From Roseibium litorale (GTDB lineage: Bacteria > Pseudomonadota > Alphaproteobacteria > Rhizobiales > Stappiaceae): a stretch of 64,000 bases of DNA. Below, piece by piece: positions 55,425-64,000 of this stretch. The position numbers and the translations under genes are program-made. The first letter of the stretch is position 1. Each line of letters begins with the position of its first letter. The stretch spans positions 208,197 to 272,196 of the forward strand of contig NZ_JACYXI010000006.1 of the NCBI RefSeq assembly GCF_014842915.1, in the 5' to 3' direction. Under the pieces are notes generated by a model. That model was not told where the DNA came from, made no database searches, and saw only the letters and a list, made by a program, of their open reading frames with translations.

Positions 55425-55489
55425 TGCCCGGTTTGACCCGTCAGCTGGTCCGGCAGATAACCCGGCCCGGATGACATGAGGATGAGACA

Positions 55490-56371
55490 ATGACTATCGA
55501 CCCGAAGCGCTGGAGATGGGCCGTTCCATGGCTGTTTCTGGCCCCCGCGCTGATCTTTTTCACCTGGTTCAAATTCGTGCCCATCGTCAAGGGCCTGATC
55601 ATGAGCTTCTATCAGGTGAAGTTCATAGGGGCAGACCGGTGGATCGGGTTCGCGAATTTCGAGCGCGCGCTGTCGGACAGCGCGCTTGGGGCAGCGGCTC
55701 TCAACACCTTGATCTACGTGGTCTCGACCACGATTGCAGGGGGCCTTCTCGCCTTCGCCGTCGCGCTCATCCTGGAGGGGCAGGCGCTTCACATCCGGAT
55801 CATCCGCACGGCCATCTTTTTTCCGGCGGTCACCTCCGTCGCTGTCCTGGCGGAGGTCTGGCGGATCCTGTTCTATCCGGCGCAAACCGGCGTCGTGAAC
55901 AGCATACTCGGCCTGTTCGGCGCAGATCCTCAAGGGTTCATGTCCGATCCCAATCAGGCGCTCTTCGTGGTGATCCTGTTACAGGTCTGGAAGAACATTC
56001 CCTATAGCATGGTGATCTTCATCGCCGGGCTCGCCGGCATAAACCGCGAGCTTTACGACGCAGCCGATGTGGATGGCGCCAGCCCGTTGCGCAAGCTTTG
56101 GCACGTCACCATTCCGGGCCTTGTTCCCGCGTTTTCCGTTGTGATCATGCTGTCCTTTATCCGGGGCTTCCGCGTCTTCACCGAGATCTACACCACCACA
56201 GGCGGCGGACCGGCCGGATCGACCGAAGTCATCATGACCAGCATCTTCAAGACCGGTTTCGAGCGGCTGGACTATGGCTATGCCGCAGCCGTTTCCTTCA
56301 TGCTCTTCACCTTCACGGTGGGCCTGACGGTGGCGCATGTTGCCATCAAGAACCGCTTTGCCAGAACGTGA
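55490..56371 (+). CDS. Sugar ABC transporter permease (MalF type)
   Basis: A 293-aa inner-membrane protein with six helices. It carries the EAA loop near ELYDAADVDGASPLRKLWHV followed by TIPGLVPAF, which contacts the ATPase. It has YQVKFIGADRWIGFANFERA in the first periplasmic part. It forms the translocation channel together with the next gene's product. Confidence 0.94.
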   Translation: MTIDPKRWRWAVPWLFLAPALIFFTWFKFVPIVKGLIMSFYQVKFIGADRWIGFANFERALSDSALGAAALNTLIYVVSTTIAGGLLAFAVALILEGQALHIRIIRTAIFFPAVTSVAVLAEVWRILFYPAQTGVVNSILGLFGADPQGFMSDPNQALFVVILLQVWKNIPYSMVIFIAGLAGINRELYDAADVDGASPLRKLWHVTIPGLVPAFSVVIMLSFIRGFRVFTEIYTTTGGGPAGSTEVIMTSIFKTGFERLDYGYAAAVSFMLFTFTVGLTVAHVAIKNRFART

Positions 56372-56381
56372 GGCCGCACCG

Positions 56382-57221
56382 ATGAAGACGACCTTCCCTC
56401 AAAAGCTGGCCCGGGGCGCCGTTTATGCCCTGCTGCTGATCGTGTTCTGCGGCCCGTTCTGGGGCATTCTGGCAACCGCCTTCAGCAAGACAACCGTTCA
56501 GCCCGGCCAGCTGCTGCTCTGGCCGGACCAGCCGACCCTCGACCATTTCATCTATGCCTGGACCGAGGTCAAGGCGTGGATCTACCTCTTCAACTCCCTG
56601 CTGGTGGTTGCCATTGGCACGGTGCTGCAGACTACGGTGAGCGCGCTGGCAGCCTATGCGCTCGCCCGCAAGAAGTTCCGGGGCGCAGCTTTCATCAGCC
56701 TGGCGATCCTGTCGACCATGATGCTGCCGGATGAGGTCATCTCGATCCCGCTTTATCTCATCCTGCACCAGAAGATCCCGCTCCTGGGCGTTTCTATCTA
56801 CAATTCCTATGCGGCACTGATCCTGCCGCTGGTGGGCTGGGCCTTCTCGGTGTTCCTGCTGACGGAATTCATGAAGGCAGTGCCGCGGGACCTGGAGGAT
56901 GCTGCCCGTGTCGATGGCGCGAATGAGATCCAGATTTTCCTGAAGGTCATTGTCCCGCTGGTCAAACCGGCGCTCGGCACCACCACGATCTTCGGCTTTC
57001 TCATGATCTGGGACCAGTACCTGCTGCCGCTCATCGCCGTCGACGACCGCAGCCTCTACACAATCCCCGTCGTCCTGCGCTCGCTCCGGGTCGATGAGAT
57101 CATGCAGCAGAACATCTTCATTGCCGTCACGGTCATCGCCACCGTGCCCTGCATCGTCGTCTATCTCCTGCTTCAGAAGCAATTCAACCGCGGCCTCATG
57201 TCTGGCGCGGTCAAGGGCTGA
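56382..57221 (+). CDS. Sugar ABC transporter permease (MalG type)
   Basis: A 279-aa six-helix protein with the EAA loop DLEDAARVDGANEIQIFLKV followed by IVPLVKPAL, and LPDEVISIPLYLILHQKIPL in the middle. It pairs with the MalF-type permease. The start ATG 56382 lies 10 bases after the previous stop; an open frame further upstream lies inside the previous gene. Confidence 0.94.
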   Translation: MKTTFPQKLARGAVYALLLIVFCGPFWGILATAFSKTTVQPGQLLLWPDQPTLDHFIYAWTEVKAWIYLFNSLLVVAIGTVLQTTVSALAAYALARKKFRGAAFISLAILSTMMLPDEVISIPLYLILHQKIPLLGVSIYNSYAALILPLVGWAFSVFLLTEFMKAVPRDLEDAARVDGANEIQIFLKVIVPLVKPALGTTTIFGFLMIWDQYLLPLIAVDDRSLYTIPVVLRSLRVDEIMQQNIFIAVTVIATVPCIVVYLLLQKQFNRGLMSGAVKG

Positions 57222-57246
57222 AGCACGAAAGGTTCAGGTGAAACCC

Positions 57247-58341
<1,095 letters not shown>

Positions 58342-58387
58342 CCTTGCAGACCGCCTGCGGTCGGAATTTCCCATTTGGAAGACCTAG

Positions 58388-60331
58388 ATGTTTCAAGACG
58401 CGATGAAAGTCGAGCGCCTGCTCGAAGGGCTGATCAGCACCAAGGACTGGAAGCCCTTTCCCGGGATCGAAGACAGGGGCCAATGGAACAAGGCAGCAAA
58501 GGACCCCCGCCTTTCCCTGCAGGTTCAGGCCATCCGCGCCTATGCGGATGAAATCCTCAAGGGGGACATCGATCCTCTCACCGGCACGATGTACATGAGC
58601 TTCATGACCACGGGCGACCGGCTGGTCTATGAGGAAAACTATTTCCGCCGCCGCTATGAACTGTCCCATCTGGTGATCGCCGAATGCCTGAGCGCCAAAG
58701 GCATCTATCTCGACCGGATCATTGATTATATCTGGGCCATCCTTGGGGAGGTCACCTGGTGTGTGCCAGCGCATAATTTCGCTGGTGAGCATGAGATGGT
58801 GATGTTCAAGGAAAGCAACCCCTGGAAGGCGGATGATCCGATGCCGGTGCCCGGCGATGATTATCTGGATCTGTTTGCCTGCGAGACCGCGGCAACGCTG
58901 GCGGAAACCTGCTATCTGCTCCGCTCGGTTCTGCTTGAGAAGTCCCCTGCCCTTTATCACCGGATCCATCAGGAAGTTGACCGGCGCGCCCTGCAGCTTC
59001 TTGAAGGACCGAAGCTTTATGGCTGGTATCTGGGACGCAATAACTGGACGGCCTGGTGCGCCCACAACCTGCTTCTGACTGCCTGCTATGTTGTCGAGGA
59101 CAAGTCCCGGCTAACCAGCATCGCTGCAAAGCTGATGGTTCCCATGCAGCGCTTCTTCGACACGATCGAGGACAGCGGCAGCTGCATTGAAGGCCCAAGC
59201 TACTGGATGGTGAGCGCCGGCCGCCTCGCCGCCTTCACCGATCTGGTGGAAACCCGGTTCCAGATCGATCTCGCGCCGGACAAAAACCAGAAGTACCGGA
59301 ACTTCGGCGAGCATATCGCGCCGCTGCACATTGGCGAGAACCGTTTCGTGAACTTCGCGGACGGCAGCCTGAAGATCGACTTCGACCATGGCATGATCAG
59401 CCGCTATGCGCTGAAGATCGGTTCTGCGCCGCTCGCCAGCCTCGTCTGGAAGGACGTGGAGCGCGTGGCGAAGCGCAAGCTGTCCCGCTCTGCCAAGGCC
59501 CGCGGCCACAATGAATATGCCAGACAATTCCTGGTCCATCTGACACGTCTCCTGTTCTGGACCCCGGACCTGCCCTCGGATGGAGAGCACGTCTGCGAAC
59601 AGAGCGTCTGGCTACCGGACATGCAGGTGATGCTCGCCCGCCAAAGCAGAACCCCGGGGCGGGGCGTCATGCTCAGCGCGATCGCTGGCAGCAATGATCT
59701 GCACATCAACCATCACTCCCACAACGATGTTGGGCATTTCAGCGTCTATCTGGACGGTGAGCCCCTGATTATCGATCTCGGGCAAGGCGCATATTCGAAG
59801 TCGACGTTCACCGAGAAACGCTATGACAAGTGGCACATCAGCTCCGAGGGTCACAATGTTCCTGAAGTCAATGGCTTGCGCCAGCGTGCCGGGACCGGTT
59901 CGGAAGCCCGGAACGTCAGCTTTTCCCATGAAGCTGCCTCCAGTCTCCTAAGCCTTGACGCCAGCCCCGCCTATTTCGAGACACCAGGATCCAGGCGCCT
60001 GTGCCGGCAAGTTGGTTTCCATCACATTTCGGGTGAGATCACGATCCAGGACGAGATCGATCTTGGCACCCCGCTGAACAGCTTCCTTTTGCCGGTCCAT
60101 ATCAGCGATTGTCAGATCACTCTCAATGACGACGGCACATGCCGCATACAGGGTACGCGCAATGCCTTGATCATCCAGCCGGACAATCTGGTTGTGGAAG
60201 GCATCGAAACGGTCAGGATTAACGACCCCCGCCATTTGGAGGTCTGGGGCAGACATATATTCCGGATCCGGTTTGCCGGCAGGGATCTGACCACCGCAAA
60301 ATTTGGCTTGAAAATCCGGCCGGAGGCATAG
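58388..60331 (+). CDS. Heparinase II/III family polysaccharide lyase, cytoplasmic
   Basis: A 647-aa protein. The N-terminal half is an alpha/alpha toroid (WYLGRNNWTAWCAHNLLLTA, then EDSGSCIEGPSYWMVSAGRL). The C-terminal half is the heparinase II/III beta-sandwich with INHHSHNDVGHFSVYLDGEP near 440-460, including the conserved His and Asn. Such enzymes cleave uronic-acid polysaccharides or oligosaccharides by beta-elimination. No signal peptide is present, so it should act in the cytoplasm on oligosaccharides brought in by the adjacent ABC importer. It ends the operon, 46 bases after the ATPase gene. The substrate (alginate, glycosaminoglycan or other) is unknown. Confidence 0.87.
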   Translation: MFQDAMKVERLLEGLISTKDWKPFPGIEDRGQWNKAAKDPRLSLQVQAIRAYADEILKGDIDPLTGTMYMSFMTTGDRLVYEENYFRRRYELSHLVIAECLSAKGIYLDRIIDYIWAILGEVTWCVPAHNFAGEHEMVMFKESNPWKADDPMPVPGDDYLDLFACETAATLAETCYLLRSVLLEKSPALYHRIHQEVDRRALQLLEGPKLYGWYLGRNNWTAWCAHNLLLTACYVVEDKSRLTSIAAKLMVPMQRFFDTIEDSGSCIEGPSYWMVSAGRLAAFTDLVETRFQIDLAPDKNQKYRNFGEHIAPLHIGENRFVNFADGSLKIDFDHGMISRYALKIGSAPLASLVWKDVERVAKRKLSRSAKARGHNEYARQFLVHLTRLLFWTPDLPSDGEHVCEQSVWLPDMQVMLARQSRTPGRGVMLSAIAGSNDLHINHHSHNDVGHFSVYLDGEPLIIDLGQGAYSKSTFTEKRYDKWHISSEGHNVPEVNGLRQRAGTGSEARNVSFSHEAASSLLSLDASPAYFETPGSRRLCRQVGFHHISGEITIQDEIDLGTPLNSFLLPVHISDCQITLNDDGTCRIQGTRNALIIQPDNLVVEGIETVRINDPRHLEVWGRHIFRIRFAGRDLTTAKFGLKIRPEA

Positions 60332-60470
60332 CGGGGCATCGCAGGCTGACGGGACACTCAAAACGCCTCATTACAGTTCTGAAGCCCCCGTCTGTGCTGC
60401 CCTGACGGCGGCGGGCCCTGAAGCCGGGCTCCCGTCCCGATAGGCGGCGGTATCTTCAACGGCCGCCGGG

Positions 60471-60635
60471 ACCGGCCGCTCCGCACGGCCTCCCGGCAAA
60501 CGGGTGAACAAGTCCGAGGTGGACACCGGTAAGGGGGCTGGTCTGTCGAAGGACGTCCCGGAGAGGATGAAGGCTCACGAGCGGGAGAACCGGAGGCTTT
60601 GTCTTACCAACGAGAATTGCGCAAGGCCTCCGCTG
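60471..60635 (+). mobile_element. IS3-family OrfA transposase remnant
   Basis: The frame reads SARPPGKRVNKSEVDTGKGA, then GLSKDVPERMKAHERENRRL and CLTNEN. This matches the end of the helix-turn-helix and the leucine-zipper part of IS3 OrfA proteins (usually WVRQ.EVD.G, GLS.DE..R.K.LERENREL, .ANEIL). The start, the OrfB part and the ends of the element are not seen. It lies 36 bases from the 3' end of tRNA-Arg. The rest of the 60332-60890 spacer holds only this and the tRNA. Confidence 0.6.
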
Positions 60636-60670
60636 AAACGGTTTAATGCGCATAGCTTATTTGAAAAGAT

Positions 60671-60747
60671 TGGTGATCCCGACGCGATTCGAACGCGTGA
60701 CCCTCAGATTAGGAATCTGATGCTCTATCCTGCTGAGCTACGGGACC
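60671..60747 (-). tRNA. tRNA-Arg (CCT anticodon)
   Basis: A full 77-nt cloverleaf on the minus strand: acceptor GGTCCCG/CGGGATC, D arm GCTC/GAGC, anticodon arm TCAGA-TTCCTAA-TCTGA with anticodon CCT, T arm ACGCG-TTCGAAT-CGCGT, and encoded 3' ACCA. It reads AGG codons. Confidence 0.97.
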
Positions 60748-60890
60748 ACTTGGGGCGGAAATAGCATGATCCGCGCCGCTTTGCGACCCTCGTTTTTCCG
60801 GATCGGCTCAGCAGACAAAGGATACTCACAACCCGCCTGCGGACATGCTAGAATTGCAACCCTCTTCATGCAGCTTCGGACAATCGCGGT

Positions 60891-61835
60891 TTGGAACGGA
60901 CACGCAGGAAGACCGGGGATGCCCGGCGCAGAGAATGTGGTGCACCCGGCCTTTGCAGGGCCATTTTCTCGCGGACCGGCCTGTTTACTTTACCGGTCTT
61001 GTTCGTGATTGCAGGCGCAGCGCTCTTTCCACCTTTCCCGTCCAGGGCAGAGACACGCCTCCCGGCAGAAATGGCTGAGAACCTGCCGCCCGCTGCTGCG
61101 AACTGCCTGCCAGGGGATGCCGCCCCTGCCGCAATCACAGGGCCAGACGAAAAGGGCGTCTTCAGTGCCTTGGCTGCGACAGGCTCTGGCGGGCCAGGCA
61201 ACCGTTTCGTTCTCGCCGATATCTCCCCAAGAACTTCTCCCGCGGAAATCGCAAAGACAGTCCAGGGTGAGACACTGTGGGCTTGGGCAGCGGGCAAGCC
61301 GAACCGGTGGGGACTGGTGCCTGCCTGGATCGTGGCAGCGCCCCAAGGCACAGCCGGAGACACGGCCCTTCAGCAAATCCGCCTGATCGATCGTGGACTT
61401 GCCATGGCCGCGCCCCATTTTAGCTCCATGGCCTGTAGCAAGGCCTTGATCGAGGCTGAACATTCGGCCCGTTTCGCAAAGCGGGGACGCTGGCAGCATG
61501 AGGATGCGCTTTCGACCATGAACCTGAATGCATTGACAGGGGCCGCAGGAACCTATGTCCTTGCCGAAGGACGCATCGTTTCTCTTGGAAAATCAGCGCA
61601 TACCCGGTATCTCAATTTCGGCCGCAACTGGAAGACCGACTTCACGGCAACCCTTTCGACCAGCCAGGACAAATCCTTCAGCGACGCGCTGGCCGCAGCC
61701 GGCATGTCTCTCGAGGATTTGGCTGGGCATGCCGTGCAGATCAGAGGTGTGGTAGACCTCAACGACGGCCCCCACATACATATGACCCATCCGGGTCAGC
61801 TCATCATTCTGGATGGCAACGAGGACAGGAAGTGA
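60891..61835 (+). CDS. Exported SNase-like (thermonuclease family) protein
   Basis: About 314 aa from a TTG start that is uncertain. After a basic N terminus comes a hydrophobic segment (FTLPVLFVIAGAALFPPFPS) acting as signal peptide, cleaved near RAET. The region LQQIRLIDRGLAMAAPHFSS, followed by CSKALIEAEHSARFAKRGRW, resembles the staphylococcal-nuclease fold, but the usual catalytic Arg/Glu set is only partly visible. The C-terminal part (YVLAEGRIVSLGKSAHTRYL, NFGRNWKTDFTATL) looks OB-like and occurs in related exported proteins. It overlaps the M48 protease gene by 4 bases, so the two are co-translated. Confidence 0.7.
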   Translation: MERTRRKTGDARRRECGAPGLCRAIFSRTGLFTLPVLFVIAGAALFPPFPSRAETRLPAEMAENLPPAAANCLPGDAAPAAITGPDEKGVFSALAATGSGGPGNRFVLADISPRTSPAEIAKTVQGETLWAWAAGKPNRWGLVPAWIVAAPQGTAGDTALQQIRLIDRGLAMAAPHFSSMACSKALIEAEHSARFAKRGRWQHEDALSTMNLNALTGAAGTYVLAEGRIVSLGKSAHTRYLNFGRNWKTDFTATLSTSQDKSFSDALAAAGMSLEDLAGHAVQIRGVVDLNDGPHIHMTHPGQLIILDGNEDRK

Positions 61836-63364
61836 CGGCAAGCTCTGGCATCATAGGCGCGGCATGGCTGCGCAGGGGCGCCGACGGCAAGGCAGGACGC
61901 GCTGCCCCCGGGAGAAAGACATCTTCTGGCCGCCGCATCGCGACCCTTGCCTTGTGCGTCCTGCTTGCCTCCTGCCAGTCCTTTGGCGGCGGCTCACCCA
62001 ATGTCACGACCATTGCGCCGGGCACCCTCAGGCCAGGCCTTGGCGCGGACATCGGCGCGAAGGAACACCCACGTGTCGTGGCCACATATGGCGGTGTCTA
62101 CAAGAACGATGGCGCCGTGCGTGCGGTTGCAAGCGTTGTTGGCCGTCTGGTGGAAGCCTCTGACGATCCTTCGCAGAGTTACCGCATAACGATCCTGAAT
62201 TCGCCTGCGATCAATGCCTTCGCGCTGCCCGGCGGCTACCTTTATGTTACTCGCGGCCTTCTGGCGCTGGCCAATGACACATCGGAACTGGCCGCTGTTC
62301 TCGCCCATGAAATGGCCCATGTGACCTCCAATCATGCGATTGAACGGCAGCAAAGGGCGGAGGCGCGCGAACTGGCCAACAAGATCCTGACCAATGTGGT
62401 ACAGGATTCCGAACAGGCCCGCCAGGCGATCCTGTCCTCGCAGCTGTCCTTTGCGCGCTTCTCTCAGGCGCAGGAATTCCAGGCAGATGCTATTGGCGTA
62501 AAGACGCTGTCGAAAGCCGGGTTCGACCCCTACGCGGCCTCCCGTTTTCTGAAGTCCATGGCCGATTTCCAGGCCTATCAGACCGCGCAGCAGATTCAGT
62601 CCAGCGCTCCGGATTTCCTCTCCTCACATCCAAACACCCCAGAACGTGTCGCCTTGGCGGTTAAGGAGGCCCGGCAGGTTGCCGCGCCCGGCATCGGTGA
62701 GCGGGACAGAAACCGGTATCTGAGCGAGATCGATGGACTGCTGTATGGCGACGACCCGCTGGAGGGTTTCGTGCGCGGGCGGTCCTTTCTGCACAAGGCG
62801 CTCGGCATCGGCTTCACCGTTCCGGAAGGCTACATTCTGGAGAACTCACCGGAAGCGGTTCTCGCCAGTAACGGCGATGGCACCGCCATGCGCTTTGATG
62901 GCGCCGATGTCAGCAGCTTCGAGAACCTGGCCGACTACATGAACTCCGGCTGGATCAACGGATTGCTGCCGCAAAGTGTGCGCGAAACCACGATCAACGG
63001 GATTCCGGGCGTTGTCGGCGCGGCCATCACACAGGGCTGGTCCTTCCGGATCGCGGTTCTGCGCATCGGCAAGACAGGCTACCGCTTCATCTTCGCCAGC
63101 CGCACGCCGAGCGAAGCCTTTGAAAGCCAGTACAGGGAAACGCTGGAGAGCTTCCGCCAGCTCACCCCGACCGAACGGGCCCGGCTGCAGTCTCTTAGAG
63201 TCAAGGTTGTCCAGACCAGCCCGGGAGACACGCCGCGCAAGCTGGCAATCGGTATGCGCGGTGTCGAGCCCTCGCGGCGTCTGGCCTTCTTTATGGTTCT
63301 GAATGGAATGGAGCCGGATGAGCAAATTCCGGCGGGAACATCGGTCAAGCTGGTAACCGACTAG
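61832..63364 (+). CDS. M48 family zinc metalloprotease, lipoprotein
   Basis: A 510-aa protein from GTG 61832. A long basic leader ends in the lipobox LLASC (Cys about residue 49), so the protein is a probable lipoprotein. The M48 domain has the zinc motif HEMAH (His159, Glu160, His163) and a downstream EFQADAIGVKTLSKAGFDPY carrying the third ligand. The C-terminal 200 residues include an RSFLHKALGIGFTVPEGYIL region and end in a KLAIGMRGVEP segment seen in BepA/YfgC-like and LoiP-like proteases of alphaproteobacteria. It probably controls outer-membrane protein quality in the periplasm. Confidence 0.9.
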   Translation: MTASSGIIGAAWLRRGADGKAGRAAPGRKTSSGRRIATLALCVLLASCQSFGGGSPNVTTIAPGTLRPGLGADIGAKEHPRVVATYGGVYKNDGAVRAVASVVGRLVEASDDPSQSYRITILNSPAINAFALPGGYLYVTRGLLALANDTSELAAVLAHEMAHVTSNHAIERQQRAEARELANKILTNVVQDSEQARQAILSSQLSFARFSQAQEFQADAIGVKTLSKAGFDPYAASRFLKSMADFQAYQTAQQIQSSAPDFLSSHPNTPERVALAVKEARQVAAPGIGERDRNRYLSEIDGLLYGDDPLEGFVRGRSFLHKALGIGFTVPEGYILENSPEAVLASNGDGTAMRFDGADVSSFENLADYMNSGWINGLLPQSVRETTINGIPGVVGAAITQGWSFRIAVLRIGKTGYRFIFASRTPSEAFESQYRETLESFRQLTPTERARLQSLRVKVVQTSPGDTPRKLAIGMRGVEPSRRLAFFMVLNGMEPDEQIPAGTSVKLVTD

Positions 63365-63389
63365 GGGTCCGGACTCGCCAAGCAGCCGC

Positions 63390-63866
63390 CTAGCCTCTCG
63401 GGATCAGCGCCCGCCCGATGGGTTTCGGCGGTTCGCTGCGCAGAACGATGGCCGTCGTGACGGAGCCATATCGCGCAATCGCATCGACGAGGCTTTCCAG
63501 ATCGGCGGGCGAAGGCACAATGACCTTCAGGTGAAAACAATCCTCGCCCGTCAGCCGCAGCACCTCGATGATCTGCGGCATCCCGGAAAACTGCTTCAGG
63601 CAGGCCTTGATGTGCTCATGGGTGGTTTTGAGCCGGATAACGGCCATCATGCCAAGACCGACCGCCACCGGATCGACGACGGCCCGATAGCCCTTGATGA
63701 CCCCGCGCTCCTCAAGCCGCTTCAAGCGCTCCGAGGTTGCGGGCTGGGACAGACCCACCCTTCGCCCCAGCTCGGAGACGCTGATCCGGCCATCCTCCTG
63801 CAGCGCCTCGATCATGGCAATATCCGTCGGGTCGAGCCCCGGATGAAACTCAGTCTTTCGAACCAT
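63390..63866 (-). CDS. Lrp/AsnC family transcriptional regulator
   Basis: A 158-aa protein with the Lrp winged helix (LDPTDIAMIEALQEDGRISV, then SQPATSERLKRLEERGVIKG) and an RAM ligand-binding domain (VIRLKTTHEHIKACLKQFSG, then LTGEDCFHLKVIVPS). It likely senses an amino acid. Its start codon lies about 10 bases from the end of an IS630-type element, so its native promoter and leader have been cut away or replaced. Confidence 0.93.
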   Translation of the reverse strand: MVRKTEFHPGLDPTDIAMIEALQEDGRISVSELGRRVGLSQPATSERLKRLEERGVIKGYRAVVDPVAVGLGMMAVIRLKTTHEHIKACLKQFSGMPQIIEVLRLTGEDCFHLKVIVPSPADLESLVDAIARYGSVTTAIVLRSEPPKPIGRALIPRG

Positions 63867-63875
63867 TGGCCTTTA

Positions 63876-64000
63876 GAGCGTGTCGCGTTTAATCACTTTG
63901 ATATCCCGCCGCTTTGAGGAAGTTGTAGCACTCCTCCTCGGGGAAGAGATTGCAGACGTGCCCGACGGCATTCCACAGGTCTTCATAGGTTCTGGCGGCA
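63876..64000 (-). mobile_element. IS630-family insertion sequence, right end (continues past the window)
   Basis: The end of the element begins GAGCGTGTCGCGTTTAATC directly after a TA dinucleotide at 63874-63875, the target duplicated by IS630-type elements. Inside it is the end of a transposase gene. The other end lies outside the window, so the terminal repeat cannot be confirmed here. Confidence 0.7.
63889..64000 (-). CDS. IS630-family transposase, C-terminal fragment
   Basis: Reading on the minus strand gives ARTYEDLWNAVGHVCNLFPE, then EECYNFLKAAGYQSD and a stop. This C terminus (LW..VG..C..F.P.EC.N....AGY.SD) is characteristic of IS630-type DDE transposases. Only the last 36 or so residues lie in the window; whether the gene is intact is unknown. 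Confidence 0.78.
   Translation of the reverse strand, partial: AARTYEDLWNAVGHVCNLFPEEECYNFLKAAGYQSD

Noticed and set aside
60504..60764. 86-codon frame spanning the tRNA region
   Set aside because: Its second half is the antisense of tRNA-Arg; its first half is an IS3 OrfA fragment, so it is not a gene of its own.

Overview
The window comes from a high-GC Gram-negative alphaproteobacterium, most likely a marine member of the Hyphomicrobiales such as the Roseibium/Labrenzia (Stappiaceae) group. The supporting signs are two TRAP transporters, an AcuI-type acryloyl-CoA reductase, a thiCOSGE operon behind a TPP riboswitch, rhizobial-type intergenic palindromic repeats, and many FCD-GntR, LysR and AraC regulators. 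The genus is an inference from gene content; no marker gene here settles it.

Layout. 0-4.4 kb: a hybrid histidine kinase with an N-terminal NCS1 permease-like domain, overlapping its LuxR-type response regulator gene. 4.6-6.9 kb: rpmI-rplT and an AGCS alanine/glycine symporter. 6.9-12.9 kb: two divergent DJ-1/PfpI genes (isonitrile-hydratase-like enzyme and GlxA-type activator), an exported unknown, a DEDDh exonuclease, a small unknown, two intergenic repeats, an ATP-grasp ligase and acuI. 13-17.9 kb: FCD-GntR regulator divergent from dctP-dctQ-dctM and a DapA-family aldolase. 17.9-22.4 kb: the thiamine operon. 22.5-29 kb: a LysR regulator facing a hydrolase-like protein and an RND efflux pump across a double dyad operator.

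29-51.4 kb is an accessory catabolic region for aromatic compounds, built in modules and carrying gene debris (a TPP-enzyme remnant, an IclR remnant, a decayed aldehyde dehydrogenase). It holds two aldehyde dehydrogenases; a TRAP transporter; an FAH-family hydrolase, flavin hydroxylase, extradiol dioxygenase and ACMSD-type amidohydrolase; two glutathione transferases; a VanA/VanB-like Rieske oxygenase pair; a lignostilbene-dioxygenase-like carotenoid oxygenase; an MFS carrier; and an outer-membrane barrel. AraC, GntR and LysR regulators sit at the module boundaries. Read together, the genes suggest oxidative splitting of a stilbene-type or aryl dimer, oxidation of the aldehydes, O-demethylation or hydroxylation, and meta cleavage. 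This is inference; the substrate is unknown.

52.7-60.3 kb: a LacI regulator divergent from a sugar ABC importer operon ending in a heparinase II/III-family lyase with no signal peptide, so imported acidic oligosaccharides are probably cleaved in the cytoplasm. 60.4-64 kb: an IS3 transposase remnant next to tRNA-Arg(CCT), an SNase-like exported protein overlapping a lipoprotein M48 protease, an Lrp/AsnC regulator, and the end of an IS630-family element lying about ten bases upstream of that regulator's start codon.

Three transport operons (two TRAP, one ABC) each have a strong GC-rich hairpin directly after the binding-protein gene. No rRNA, CRISPR array, prophage or origin was seen.
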